A stretch of 64,000 nucleotides of DNA from Caproiciproducens sp. NJN-50 (GTDB lineage Bacteria; Bacillota; Clostridia; Oscillospirales; Acutalibacteraceae), in contig NZ_CP035283.1 in assembly GCF_004103755.1 (NCBI RefSeq), forward strand, positions 2,108,001-2,172,000, in the 5' to 3' direction. Below are positions 45,956 to 55,538 of the stretch, one piece after another. The position numbers and the translations under genes are program-made. The notes beneath the pieces were generated by a model. That model saw only the letters and a program-made list of their open reading frames with translations, was not told the DNA's origin and made no database searches. The first letter of the stretch is position 1. Each line of letters opens with the position of its first letter.

Positions 45956-48580
45956 CTATGATAAAGATTCCAGAGAAGACTGAATCAAAGCAATATGGTC
46001 TTTGAGCTTCGCGGCATTCTGACGGACGCCGTCCACAACATTTTCCGGAGCTTTGGAAAGGAATTTCTCATTTTTCAGTTTCGTTTCCGCCGTCGCAAGC
46101 TGCTTGAGCGCGGACTCCAGTTCTTTCGAAAGCCGTTCCCGCTCCGCCTTACGGTCTACCAGATCGTCCGTAGGAATCAGCAGTTTCGCATCCGGCGTAA
46201 CGATGGTCACGGCGTCCGAAACGTTCAAATCCACACCGACCTCTACATGATTCGCATAGGCAAGCCGTTCCAAAATTGCGGCGCCGTCCAAGAAAGTTTT
46301 CTGAGATGATGTGTCGATGGAAAGATGGGTTCTGCGCGACGGCGGCACATTCATTTCCGACCGGCGGTTGCGCACGGCACGCACGGCCTCCATAATCTTT
46401 TCCATTTCCTGCGCCGCTTCCGGAAAGCTGTGGGAATCATCCGGTTCCGGCCACTTGGAAACCATGATCGACTCGCCCTCGTGCGGCAGGGTCTGCCAGA
46501 TTTCCTCCGTGATGAACGGCATAAACGGATGCAGAAGCTGCAGCGTTCCGGTCATGACCCAGACCAGGACCCTGCGCGCGTCCTGCGCCGCCTGTTCATC
46601 CCCGGAATTCAGGCGGATTTTGGAAATCTCGATATACCAGTCGCAGAATTCATCCCAAAGGAAGTCATAGAGCTTCTGAACGGCAATTCCCAGCTCGAAT
46701 TTATCCAGATTTTCGGTGATTTCTCCCGCCACGCGGTTAAAGGAATCCACGATCCATTTGTCTTCCAGAGCAAGCTCTTCCGGCAGGCTGTTCGGAACAT
46801 CCTTTCCTTCGATGTTCATCAAGATAAAACGAGCGGCGTTCCAGATCTTATTGGCAAAATTGCGGCTTGCCTCCACCTTTTCAGTGGAATAGCGCATGTC
46901 GTTTCCGGGGCTGTTTCCGGTTGCCAGCGTAAAGCGGAGCGCATCCGCGCCGTATTTGGATATCTCCTGCAGCGGTTCGATGCCGTTTCCGAGCGATTTG
47001 CTCATCTTGCGGCCCTGCGCGTCGCGCACCAGACCGTGAATCAGAACATTGTGGAACGGAACCTCCCCCATCTGCTCGATTCCGGAGAAGATCATGCGGG
47101 CAACCCAGAAGAAGATAATATCATAGGCGGTAACCAGTGTGTCGGTCGGATAAAAATAATCCAAATCGGGAGTTTTGTCCGGCCATCCGAGCGTGGAAAA
47201 CGGCCAGAGCGCGGAGGAAAACCAGGTGTCCAGCGTATCCGGGTCCTGCTCCAGATGTTTTGAACCGCACTTCGGGCAGGTATGGGGTTCCTCCCGCGCG
47301 ACGATCGTCTCGCCGCAGTCTCGGCAGTACCAGGCGGGAATGCGATGCCCCCACCAGAGCTGGCGGGAAATACACCAATCCTTGATGTTTTCCATCCAAT
47401 GATAATAAATTTTAGAGAACCGATCCGGAATGAACTGCGTTTTCCCCGTCTGAACTTCCGCGATGGCCGGCTCGGCCATCGGTTTCATTTTGACAAACCA
47501 TTGTTTGGAGACCCGCGGCTCGACCGGAGTGCCGCAGCGGTAGCACGCGCCCACATTGTGCTTGATCGGCTCGACCTTGACCAGAAAGCCGCCCGCTTTC
47601 AGGTCTTCCACAATCTTTTTGCGGGCATCCATGCCGGTCATCCCGGAGTAGGAACCGCCGTTTTCATTGATATTGCCGCTTTCGTCCATTACGTTGATAA
47701 TATCGAGATGGTGGCGCAACCCTACTTCAAAGTCGTTCGGGTCGTGAGCCGGGGTGATTTTCACCACGCCGGTCCCGAAGTCGCGTTCCACATACTCATC
47801 GGCAATCAGCGGTATTTCGCGGTTCACCAGTGGGAGAACCAGCGTCTTGCCCACAAGGCCCCTGTACCGCTCATCCTCCGGGTGAACGGCAACCGCGGTG
47901 TCACCCAGCATCGTTTCGGGACGCGTGGTCGCAAGCTGAATGTAGCCGCTGCCATCCTTAAAAGGATAGCGGATATGCCAGAAAAAGCCGTCCCGCTCGG
48001 AGAATTCCACCTCCGCGTCGGAAATGGAGGTCCTGCAGTGCGGGCACCAGTTGATAATGCGCTCACCGCGATAAATCAGGTCCTTTTCGTACAGGTTGAC
48101 AAACACTTCGCGAACCGCCTTGGAGCAGCCTTCATCCAAAGTAAATCGCTCGCGCTGCCAATCGCAGGAGGAACCGAGTTTTTTCTGCTGTTCTACAATT
48201 CTTCTGCCGTATTTTTCTCTCCATTCCCAGGCGCGCTTTAAAAACGCCTCGCGGCCGATTCCTTCTTTCGTCAGGCCCTCCTTGTGCATGGCCTCGACGA
48301 TCTTTGCCTCGGTGGCAATGGAGGCATGGTCCGTTCCCGGCAGCCAGAGAGCGCAGTAACCCTGCATTCTGCGGTAGCGGATCAGGATATCCTGCAGTGT
48401 ACAGTCAAGGGCGTGTCCCATATGAAGCTGCCCCGTGATGTTCGGAGGCGGCATAACGATCGTATAAGGTTTTTTCCCCGGGTCGCGTTCCGCGTGAAAA
48501 AATCCGCCGGAAAGCCAGAAATCATAAATCCGGTCTTCCACGTCCTGTGGGTCATAGGTCTTCGCTAGCTCCCTGCTCAT
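45956..48580 (-). CDS. valS: Valyl-tRNA synthetase
   Basis: 874 residues, class I synthetase. HIGH-type signature PPPNITGQLHMGHAL, editing (CP1) domain with TTRPETMLGDTAV, a zinc site (CPHC and CRDC/CPKC sets), KMSKSLGN catalytic loop, tRNA-binding helical domain and a C-terminal coiled coil (ESALKQLATAETKL). GGAGG lies 7 nt upstream of the ATG. No T-box leader was found in the short upstream gap. Followed by the interrupted TfoX-C gene in the same direction. Confidence 0.97.
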   Translation of the reverse strand: MSRELAKTYDPQDVEDRIYDFWLSGGFFHAERDPGKKPYTIVMPPPNITGQLHMGHALDCTLQDILIRYRRMQGYCALWLPGTDHASIATEAKIVEAMHKEGLTKEGIGREAFLKRAWEWREKYGRRIVEQQKKLGSSCDWQRERFTLDEGCSKAVREVFVNLYEKDLIYRGERIINWCPHCRTSISDAEVEFSERDGFFWHIRYPFKDGSGYIQLATTRPETMLGDTAVAVHPEDERYRGLVGKTLVLPLVNREIPLIADEYVERDFGTGVVKITPAHDPNDFEVGLRHHLDIINVMDESGNINENGGSYSGMTGMDARKKIVEDLKAGGFLVKVEPIKHNVGACYRCGTPVEPRVSKQWFVKMKPMAEPAIAEVQTGKTQFIPDRFSKIYYHWMENIKDWCISRQLWWGHRIPAWYCRDCGETIVAREEPHTCPKCGSKHLEQDPDTLDTWFSSALWPFSTLGWPDKTPDLDYFYPTDTLVTAYDIIFFWVARMIFSGIEQMGEVPFHNVLIHGLVRDAQGRKMSKSLGNGIEPLQEISKYGADALRFTLATGNSPGNDMRYSTEKVEASRNFANKIWNAARFILMNIEGKDVPNSLPEELALEDKWIVDSFNRVAGEITENLDKFELGIAVQKLYDFLWDEFCDWYIEISKIRLNSGDEQAAQDARRVLVWVMTGTLQLLHPFMPFITEEIWQTLPHEGESIMVSKWPEPDDSHSFPEAAQEMEKIMEAVRAVRNRRSEMNVPPSRRTHLSIDTSSQKTFLDGAAILERLAYANHVEVGVDLNVSDAVTIVTPDAKLLIPTDDLVDRKAERERLSKELESALKQLATAETKLKNEKFLSKAPENVVDGVRQNAAKLKDHIALIQSSLESLS

Positions 48581-48653
48581 TTACTTTCCTCCAATCGGTC
48601 AAGCACGGCGGGTTTGACCGAATCATTATGACACCTTCGGCATTTTTTGTCAA

Positions 48654-49145
48654 TTATCCTCCCGCAAGAACCGGCGCGGCGCATCCACCCGAAACCGTGC
48701 AGTCCAAAAGAGCGGCGATGCACAGGCAAAGAGGAACATTTTCCGGGTCGGCGATTTCAACGGCATAGCAGTCCCCAGCCATTCCCCAACACTTGCCGTG
48801 CGTCATGATAACCTGCGAAACGTCATTCACAATGTCGAACGAACGCATCGGAAGACTGCCGCGGAAGCGCCAGCGCTTTCCCATCATCCTGACAGGCCGC
48901 CGAAGAGAGGAGTTATTGACGGTCACCCTGACTCTTTGCCCGCCGGCCGCCACGGAATATCGGATGGAATTGGAAATACGCACGCCCGAAATCCGTCCGA
49001 CGGCACCGTGTTCCTCATCGAACAATAACATCCTGCAGCCAAACGGAGTGATCTTTCCCGTCACTTCAAAAACCGGATGGCCGTCAAAATTCAAAATGGT
49101 AAAAAGACAGTGGGTTCCCCCTACAGTCTTCAAATAAAACTGCAA
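48654..49145 (-). CDS. LURP-one-related / scramblase-like protein
   Basis: 163 residues. A 12-stranded barrel-type pattern seen in LURP-one-related and Tubby-like proteins: FTILNFDGHPVFEVTGKITPFG, LLFDEEHGAVGRISG, then WRFRGSLPMRSFDIV and ADPENVPLCLCIAALLDC. Bacterial members are poorly characterised and are thought to bind membrane lipids. TTG 49145 has GGGGGG 6 nt upstream. It precedes valS with a 73-bp gap. Confidence 0.65.
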   Translation of the reverse strand: MQFYLKTVGGTHCLFTILNFDGHPVFEVTGKITPFGCRMLLFDEEHGAVGRISGVRISNSIRYSVAAGGQRVRVTVNNSSLRRPVRMMGKRWRFRGSLPMRSFDIVNDVSQVIMTHGKCWGMAGDCYAVEIADPENVPLCLCIAALLDCTVSGGCAAPVLAGG

Positions 49146-49230
49146 GCGGATCCCCCCTTTACCGATACAACTTTTTGACTATCATAACATTTTTCCCTCA
49201 GGGCAGCAACTTAAACTTTTCCCGCGCACA

Positions 49231-49261
49231 TAAAAACACGCCGAAGCATTCTGCCCCGGCG
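49231..49261 (-). terminator. Terminator of the Na/Pi cotransporter gene
   Basis: On the minus strand CGCCGGGGCA pairs with TGCTTCGGCG (49239-49261), followed by TGTTTTTA. Confidence 0.65.
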
Positions 49262-49268
49262 GATATCA

Positions 49269-50936
49269 TCAGGCCTTTTTTGCGCTCACCCTTTTCCCAT
49301 TCACCAGAATTGGGACCCGCTTGGTATGCGACATGGAAAAAGCGATGTTCGTCGCGTGGTCCGCGATCCGCTCCAAATTGATGAGGAGATCGTTAAACAG
49401 CGCGCTGGATTCCGCGCTGCACTGTCCGTTGTTCAGACGGCGAATATGATTCTCTTTCAGTTCCTCCGTACGGCCGTCAATTGTTTCTTCCGTATGGTCC
49501 ACCTTATAGGAAAGCTCCGCGTCGCTGCTGCCTTTCAAAAACAGCTGGAAGGAATCGCCGAGGATGCTCAGAATCAGATCCTGCATCTCATGCAGCTCAT
49601 CCGACGCGCTGCCGCTCAGAGAGGCTTTTCCATCAATCACAATCTGGGCCTGTTCCCCGATATTTTCGCTGTGGTCCCCGATCCGTTCAATATCGTTTAC
49701 AACATGGAACAACGCGCCGACAATCTCCCGGTCGTTATCCTCCAGATCAAGCGCATTGATTCGAATCAGGTAGGCGGTGATCCTTTTATTCAAAAAATTA
49801 ATGACCCCCTCATTCTCCTCAAGCTCTTTGATTTTGACGGGGTCCTTGTCAAACAGAGCCGCCATGGAATTGAGAAAGTTGGCTTTGGCAAGGTCCGCCA
49901 TACGGCCTACTTCTTTCAAAAGCTGCGTCACCGCCACGGGCGGCGTGTTCAGGATACGGGAGTCCAGGTACTTCAGGCTCATGGCCTGCGCCGTGTTGTC
50001 TTCGCCCGGAATGATTTTGTAAGCCATGCGGATCAGCACGTCGCTCATCGGCAGCAGAATGGCCGTCGTGACCGTGTTGAAGATCACATGGACCAGGAAA
50101 ATCTGGAACAGCACGTTTCCGGGAGACATTCGTATCACCAGCTGCGTGAATGGAGTCAGAATCGTGATGGTCGTGAACAAGGTCGCCCCAATCACATTGA
50201 ACAGCAGGTGCACGATGGCGGTGCGTCTGGCTGTTTTATTCGTTCCTATTGAAGAAAGGATGGCAGTCACGCAGGTGCCGATGTTCAGCCCGAAAATCAC
50301 AAACACCACGGACTTGAGATCAACCACGCCGGAAAGGGCCAGCGACTGGAGCACTCCCACCGTAGCCGAGGAGCTTTGAATAATGGCGGTAAAAACCAAG
50401 CCGGCCATCAGACCGATGAAAGGGTTTCTGAAATTCGTGATGATGTTGGCAAAGAGCGTGGACTTCCCCAGCGGTTCCATCGACGTGCTCATCGTGGACA
50501 TGCCAAGAAACAGAATTCCAAAGCCGGCAATGATTTGCCCAATATGTTTCGTATTGCTTTTCCTGGCAAGCATGATCATCCCCACACCGATAAAAACCGC
50601 CACAGGCGCGATCGCCATAAAATTGATCGCTGTGATCAGCCCCGTCACGGTGGTTCCGATATTGGCACCCATGATGATGCCGACGGCCTGAGTCAGATTC
50701 ATGATCCCGGCGTTTACAAAGCCGACCACCATCACCGTCGTGGCGGAGGAACTTTGGATGACCGCAGTTACGGCAAACCCAAGAAGAGCTCCCATGTACT
50801 TGTTCGTTGTAAGCCGCTCGGCCATTTCCTTAATCCGTGACCCTGCCGCAAGCTCCAGAGATTCCCCCATCAGCTTCATTCCGTACAGGAAAAGTCCCAG
50901 GCCTCCCAGCAGCATTAAAATATTATCAAGCGTCAT
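49269..50936 (-). CDS. Na+/phosphate cotransporter family protein with PhoU-like domain
   Basis: 555 residues. The membrane half has two inverted QSSSAT motifs (AVIQSSSATTVMVVGF and AIIQSSSATVGVLQSL), the hallmark of NptA/SLC34-type sodium-phosphate symporters. The C-terminal ~200 residues form PhoU-like helical bundles (DIERIGDHSENI, NLERIADHATNI) that sense or gate transport. ATG 50936 follows AGGAG at 5 nt; the 5-codon TTG extension is rejected. Three PhoP-type half-sites lie upstream, indicating induction by phosphate starvation. Confidence 0.9.
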   Translation of the reverse strand: MTLDNILMLLGGLGLFLYGMKLMGESLELAAGSRIKEMAERLTTNKYMGALLGFAVTAVIQSSSATTVMVVGFVNAGIMNLTQAVGIIMGANIGTTVTGLITAINFMAIAPVAVFIGVGMIMLARKSNTKHIGQIIAGFGILFLGMSTMSTSMEPLGKSTLFANIITNFRNPFIGLMAGLVFTAIIQSSSATVGVLQSLALSGVVDLKSVVFVIFGLNIGTCVTAILSSIGTNKTARRTAIVHLLFNVIGATLFTTITILTPFTQLVIRMSPGNVLFQIFLVHVIFNTVTTAILLPMSDVLIRMAYKIIPGEDNTAQAMSLKYLDSRILNTPPVAVTQLLKEVGRMADLAKANFLNSMAALFDKDPVKIKELEENEGVINFLNKRITAYLIRINALDLEDNDREIVGALFHVVNDIERIGDHSENIGEQAQIVIDGKASLSGSASDELHEMQDLILSILGDSFQLFLKGSSDAELSYKVDHTEETIDGRTEELKENHIRRLNNGQCSAESSALFNDLLINLERIADHATNIAFSMSHTKRVPILVNGKRVSAKKA

Positions 50937-50981
50937 AGCCTCTCCTGCCAATCAAAATTTTTGATTTACTAAGTTTTTTTG

Positions 50982-50987
50982 ATTATA
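50982..50987 (-). promoter_or_regulatory. -10 element of the Na/Pi cotransporter gene
   Basis: TATAAT on the minus strand, about 46 nt upstream of the start codon. No good -35 is present at 17 bp, as expected for an activator-dependent promoter. Confidence 0.5.
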
Positions 50988-51020
50988 TATGGACCCGCAG
51001 ATCAAAACACATCCTCCTTT

Positions 51021-51048
51021 TGTTACAATTCTGTAAAATCCATGTAAA
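51021..51048 (-). promoter_or_regulatory. PhoP box (three half-sites)
   Basis: On the minus strand TTTACA (51048-51043), TTTACA (51037-51032) and GTAACA (51026-51021), each exactly 11 bp apart, match the Firmicute PhoP half-site TTHAYA (the third with one mismatch). They lie upstream of the -10 of a phosphate transporter gene. An inverted repeat AATATTACGA / TCGTAATATT (51051-51078) sits next to them. The rest of 50937-51349 shows no gene. Confidence 0.65.
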
Positions 51049-51349
51049 ATAATATTACGAAAAAGATGTCGTAATATTCCGATATAAAATAATCCCGCCG
51101 AAAAGATTTTTTTCCAAAGGATTCGTTTACTATAAATAGTTTAGTATCGTGCCTTCTGTCACTTTTCGCTTAATTTCTTGTTTTCCACAGGAAACGAACG
51201 ATTCTGGTGTTATAATAACCTCACGGCGTAAACGGAAGCGGAGCTTCCGACGCCTGAGAGAACATTGAACCATGACTGCGGGCCGGTCGCGTGTTATTGG
51301 GTTTTGGGGTCCATGGTATAATGAAAAAACAGTTATGGGAGAGGAAATT

Positions 51350-52468
51350 ATGCATCGAATATTCCAGAGGGCCGGACTTAGAAAGAGGCTTTGGTTTCTG
51401 ATTCTTCTCCCCGCAGCGCTGGTCCTGACCGCCTGCGCCGCCTGGAAACCGTCTTTTGCACAATGGTACGCAATCAGGATCTATCCCGCCCTGTCCCTGA
51501 CGGTGAACCGGATAACGGGCCTTGTCCCGTTTTCCGTAGCGGAGTGTCTGGTGATCCTGCTTCTTCTTTGCATTCCCGTGATTCTCATCTTTTTCGCGGC
51601 GGGAATGATTCGGAAAAAAGGCTCGCGCCCGCTTTTCGCGCTGAAATCGGCCGTGAATCTGGCTGTCTTTTTCAGCATCGTCTCCTTTCTGTTCACCATA
51701 AACTGCGGGATCAATTACTATCGCTATCCCTTTGCGGACACCTGCGGCCTCAAGGTGGAACCATCTACCAGTACGGAGCTGAACGAGCTCTGCGTTTCCC
51801 TGGCATCGGATGCAAACCGGCTTCGTCCCGGCCTCAAAGCCGATGACCAGGGCGTGATGGAACTGCGCCAAAAAAGCCTTTCCATGACCGCGCAGGAGGC
51901 GGCCCTGGCCTATAACCGGCTGGAGCGGGATTACCCGCTGCTGCGCTCCGGTTACGGCGCGCCGAAGCTGGTCCATTTTTCCAGGGCGATGTCGCGCTGC
52001 AATATCACCGGCATCTTTTTTCCGTTCACCCTGGAAGCGAACGTGAATACCGACGTGCCGGAATATACCATTCCCGTCACCATGTGCCACGAGCTATCCC
52101 ACTTGCGCGGGTACATGCGCGAAGAGGAAGCGAATTTTATCGGTTATTTAGTCTGCTCAAAAAGCGGGGAGCCGGATTTTCAGTACTCCGGCGACATGCT
52201 CGCTTTCACATATGCTTCCAACGCTCTTTTTTCCGTTGATGCCGACGCCGCAAACAAGATTTTCTCCTCGCTCAACCCCGGGGTTCGCCGGGATTTGGCA
52301 TATAACTCGGAATACTGGAAGCAGTTCGAAGGCCCTGTCTCAAAAGCGTCGAACAGCGTAAACGACCAGTATCTGAAAGCAAACAGCCAGGATGACGGGG
52401 TAAAAAGCTACGGCAGAATGGTCGACCTGCTCCTCGCGCAGCAGCGCGCCGAAAAGAAAAAAGACTGA
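51350..52468 (+). CDS. DUF3810 family membrane protein, putative zinc metallopeptidase
   Basis: 372 residues. Three N-terminal membrane helices (FLILLPAALVLTACAAW, FSVAECLVILLLLCIPVILIFF, AVNLAVFFSIVSFLF) are followed by an extracellular/peripheral domain with the HExxH zinc motif in TMCHELSHLRGYMREEEANF, where the downstream Glu could be the third ligand. DUF3810 proteins have not been characterised biochemically to my knowledge. ATG 51350 has GAGAGGAA upstream. Monocistronic and ended by a very strong hairpin. Confidence 0.75.
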   Translation: MHRIFQRAGLRKRLWFLILLPAALVLTACAAWKPSFAQWYAIRIYPALSLTVNRITGLVPFSVAECLVILLLLCIPVILIFFAAGMIRKKGSRPLFALKSAVNLAVFFSIVSFLFTINCGINYYRYPFADTCGLKVEPSTSTELNELCVSLASDANRLRPGLKADDQGVMELRQKSLSMTAQEAALAYNRLERDYPLLRSGYGAPKLVHFSRAMSRCNITGIFFPFTLEANVNTDVPEYTIPVTMCHELSHLRGYMREEEANFIGYLVCSKSGEPDFQYSGDMLAFTYASNALFSVDADAANKIFSSLNPGVRRDLAYNSEYWKQFEGPVSKASNSVNDQYLKANSQDDGVKSYGRMVDLLLAQQRAEKKKD

Positions 52469-52478
52469 CGAAGAGACA

Positions 52479-52524
52479 GAAACAGGCACCTAAAAACATG
52501 CCGCCATGTTTTTAGGTGCCTGTT
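52479..52524. terminator. Very strong 21-bp terminator hairpin
   Basis: A perfect 21-bp stem (52479-52499 with 52504-52524) with a CCGC tetraloop sits between the convergent DUF3810 and bactofilin genes. A-run and T-run within the arms let it act in both directions. Confidence 0.85.
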
Positions 52525-52568
52525 TCCCAGCCATGGGCCAAAGCCCTGCAGAATCCGGCCGTTTCGGC

Positions 52569-53336
52569 CTATTGCGGATTTTTCTCATCGGCGGCTTCCG
52601 ATTCTGAAGAAAGAGCCGATGTCTCACCTGTTCCCACTTCGACAGGCTCGATGCTGCCGTCCGAAATTTCTACCTTGCCTTTTAGCTTTGCACCGCTGCT
52701 GACCGTGATGGTCGTCGACGTAATATCGCCGATAATGACGGAGTTTCCCTGACAGCATACGTTCCCCATCACATGAACATTGCCCTTCAGCTTGCCGTCT
52801 ATGGTCAGGTTGCCGCATTTAATGTCCCCGACGATTACGGAGTCGCTGTCCACATTGACTTCATCCGCGGCATTCAGGCTCCCGCGGACTGTGCAGGCGA
52901 ACAAATCGATGCCGGCTCCCTGGACATCCCCAACTTGCTTGCCGTTGATCTTCACACTGCCGGAAGTCAGGATGCTCCCGGTCATGGTGCCCATCATTTC
53001 AATGTTGCCGTCGGACTTAATATCGCCCGTAATTGTGGTCCCAGAGGAAATCACCGTAGTGTTTTTCTGCTCATCGGCGAACGCGCTTTCAAACCGATTT
53101 CCATGCTGCCCTGACGGCGCAGCGGCATGACGGTCCGTCTGGTCCGGTTCTTCGGCAGCTTCCTCGTAAATCTCATCCCGTTTCGCTGTGCCGGCACGGC
53201 TAAAATGCAAATCGTCGGATCTGTCCATTGGGGCTGATTCCTCCAATTCAAACTCGGCATCCTGATAAGGTCCATTCCAAATTTTTTTCATAATCTTGGC
53301 AAATGTAGTTTCATGGTTTTCGCTCGCGATATCCAT
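52569..53336 (-). CDS. Bactofilin family polymer-forming cytoskeletal protein
   Basis: 255 residues. Residues ~90-215 form the right-handed beta-helix of bactofilins, seen as repeated G-D-I/G-x-V turns (TTITGDIKSDGNIEMMGTM, GNLTIDGKLKGNVHVMGNV, GDITSTTITVSSGAKLKGKV). Acidic, unstructured tails flank it. Bactofilins self-assemble without nucleotide and shape the envelope or recruit wall enzymes. ATG 53336 has GGGGG 9-10 nt upstream; the longer frame to 53381 lacks a site. Confidence 0.85.
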   Translation of the reverse strand: MDIASENHETTFAKIMKKIWNGPYQDAEFELEESAPMDRSDDLHFSRAGTAKRDEIYEEAAEEPDQTDRHAAAPSGQHGNRFESAFADEQKNTTVISSGTTITGDIKSDGNIEMMGTMTGSILTSGSVKINGKQVGDVQGAGIDLFACTVRGSLNAADEVNVDSDSVIVGDIKCGNLTIDGKLKGNVHVMGNVCCQGNSVIIGDITSTTITVSSGAKLKGKVEISDGSIEPVEVGTGETSALSSESEAADEKNPQ

Positions 53337-53544
53337 ATGCACATGCCCCCAATGTAAAATAAGCCCTGCGGCTATCAGCACAGCATTTTCCTGTATGTAT
53401 TATAATAATACATAATTCGGTAAATTTCCACTCTTTTTTAGGGTTTTTCGTAATTATTTGTTCACAAACAAGCCGAAAACCATAGCCAGCCTCGCCAATC
53501 CATGCCCCCGCCTTCGAATGGGGCGGTCCCCCATTGTGAAAGCT

Positions 53545-53573
53545 GCAAAAAAAACCGGCTGTAAGCCGGTTTT
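53545..53573 (-). terminator. Terminator of htpG
   Basis: AAAACCGGCT (53551-53560) pairs with AGCCGGTTTT (53564-53573); on the minus strand the stem ends in a run of T. Confidence 0.85.
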
Positions 53574-53585
53574 TTCATAGGATGT

Positions 53586-55478
53586 TCAATCCGCCATCAG
53601 GCTGCAGATCTGGTTGGAAAATGCAACCGGGTCGTCGATCGGAGCGCCTTCGATCAACAGGGCCTGGGTATAAAGCAGGGACGCATAGGTCTTCAGTTTC
53701 TCCTTATCGGAGTCAAACAGCTTGACCAGCCTGTCAAAAACCGGGTGATTCGCGTTGATTTCCAATACGCGTTGAGCCTGCACTTTTTCTTTTTCCGCAT
53801 TGGGCAGCGAGTTCAGCACCTTTTCCATCTCCATTGAAATCGCTCCGCTGGTGGACAGGCAGACAGGGTGGGACTTCAGCTTATTGGAAAGAACTACGGC
53901 CTTTACTTTGCCGTCAAGCGCGTCTTTCATGAAAGAAAGCAGATCCTTGTTTTCTTCAACTTTCTGAGCCGCCTCCTTTTTCTCCTCCTCTGTTTCCAGA
54001 TCCAGGTCGTCCGCGGAAACGGATTTAAATTCCTTGTCCTGATATTTCTCAAGCACCCGCACGGCGAATTCATCGATCGGGTCGGTGAGATAAAGGATTT
54101 CATATCCTCGGTCTTTCACGGCTTCCGTCTGCGGGAGCAGCGCGGCCTTCTGTACCGATTCTCCGCAGACGTAATAAATATATTTCTGGTCTTCCTTCAT
54201 GCGGGTGACATATTCGGCCAGAGTGGAATACTTCTCTCCCGCCGAGGTATGAAACAGCAAAAGGTCCTGCAAAGCATCCTTGTGCGTTCCAAAATCCTGG
54301 TACACCCCGTACTTCAGCTGCAGCCCAAAATTCTGAAAGAACTTCTCATAGTCTTCCCGCTCGTTTTTCAGCATGGATTCCAGTTCGGACTGGATTTTCT
54401 TTTCAACCCGGCCCGCTATGATTTTCAGCTGGCGGTCATGCTGCAGCATTTCCCTGGATATGTTCAGCGAAAGGTCCTGGGAATCGACCAGGCCCCGGAC
54501 AAAACTGAAATAATCCGGCAGCAGGTCGGCGCATTTATCCATAATCATAACGCCGTTGGAGTAAAGCTGAAGTCCCTTCTCATATTCTTTCGTATAAAAA
54601 TCGTATGGAGCGCGCGCCGGCAGATACATCAGCGCGTGAAAAGTGGCGGTGCCCTCGGTGTACATATGGATCACTCTGGCCGGGTCCTCGTAATCCGCGA
54701 ACTTGTCCTTGTAAAACTGATTGTACTGTTCTTTCGTGATCTCGTTCTTATTCTTGCGCCAGATCGGGACCATGCTGTTGAGCGTTTCTTCTTCGGTGTA
54801 GCTCTCGTATTCGTCCTTGCTGCCTTCCTTTAAGCGGCTTTTCTCCACATTCATGCGGATCGGGTAGCGGATATAATCGGAATACTTTTTGATCAGATTC
54901 CGAAGCGTATAGGTATCCAGATACTCATTAAATTTTTCATCGTCGGTATCCGGCTTCAGGTCAAGAACGATATCCGTCCCAGAGGTTTCCCTCTGCTCGC
55001 AGGGCTCGACGGTATACCCTTCGGCGCCGCGGGACTCCCAGCGGTAGGTTTCTTCGCCGCCGAACGCCCGGCTTACAACACTCACGTGGTCGCTGACCAT
55101 AAACGCGGAATAAAAGCCGACGCCGAACTGGCCGATGATTTCAATGTCCGGTTTGCTTTCGAACTCGTTCTTGAAATCAAGCGAACCGCTTTTGGCGATG
55201 GTCCCAAGATTGGTTTCCAGTTCCTCCTTTGTCATGCCGCAGCCATTGTCTGAAATCGCCAGCGTGCGTTTCTCCTTGTCCGGCAGAATGCGAATGACAA
55301 AGTCATCGCGGCTCAAGCCCGTGTTTTCCTCCGAGAGGGCTTTATAATAAAGCTTGTCGATGGCGTCGCTCGCATTGGAAATCAGCTCGCGCAGAAAAAT
55401 TTCCTTGTGGGTATAAATGGAATGGATCATCAGGTCCAAAAGATGCTTGGATTCCGCCTGGAACGGTTTGATCGGCAT
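53586..55478 (-). CDS. htpG: Molecular chaperone HtpG (Hsp90)
   Basis: About 630 residues. N-terminal ATPase: HKEIFLRELISNASDAIDKL, ISDNGCGMT, GTIAKSGS, IGQFGVGFYSAFMV. The middle domain (FVRGLVDSQDLSLNISREMLQ) and dimerisation domain follow. ATG 55478 with AAGGA 11 nt upstream is preferred, because the longer frame to 55526 runs into the CIRCE operator and the transcript start. Heat-inducible via HrcA is expected. Monocistronic. Confidence 0.95.
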   Translation of the reverse strand: MPIKPFQAESKHLLDLMIHSIYTHKEIFLRELISNASDAIDKLYYKALSEENTGLSRDDFVIRILPDKEKRTLAISDNGCGMTKEELETNLGTIAKSGSLDFKNEFESKPDIEIIGQFGVGFYSAFMVSDHVSVVSRAFGGEETYRWESRGAEGYTVEPCEQRETSGTDIVLDLKPDTDDEKFNEYLDTYTLRNLIKKYSDYIRYPIRMNVEKSRLKEGSKDEYESYTEEETLNSMVPIWRKNKNEITKEQYNQFYKDKFADYEDPARVIHMYTEGTATFHALMYLPARAPYDFYTKEYEKGLQLYSNGVMIMDKCADLLPDYFSFVRGLVDSQDLSLNISREMLQHDRQLKIIAGRVEKKIQSELESMLKNEREDYEKFFQNFGLQLKYGVYQDFGTHKDALQDLLLFHTSAGEKYSTLAEYVTRMKEDQKYIYYVCGESVQKAALLPQTEAVKDRGYEILYLTDPIDEFAVRVLEKYQDKEFKSVSADDLDLETEEEKKEAAQKVEENKDLLSFMKDALDGKVKAVVLSNKLKSHPVCLSTSGAISMEMEKVLNSLPNAEKEKVQAQRVLEINANHPVFDRLVKLFDSDKEKLKTYASLLYTQALLIEGAPIDDPVAFSNQICSLMAD

Positions 55479-55506
55479 TTTAGATCCCATCCTTTGCAAA
55501 AAAGAA

Positions 55507-55533
55507 TTAGCACTCAATAAGCTCAAGTGCTAA
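55507..55533 (-). promoter_or_regulatory. CIRCE element (HrcA operator)
   Basis: TTAGCACTT-N9-GAGTGCTAA on the minus strand, one base from the consensus TTAGCACTC-N9-GAGTGCTAA. It overlaps the expected transcription start of htpG. In Bacillus htpG is not CIRCE-controlled, so this is a lineage difference. Confidence 0.92.
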
Positions 55534-55538
55534 TTCCT

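Noticed and set aside
47282..48241. 319-codon frame antisense to valS
   Set aside because: Shadow of the valS coding sequence.
48581..48653. T-box leader before valS
   Set aside because: Only 73 bp, with no T-box sequence or antiterminator stem.
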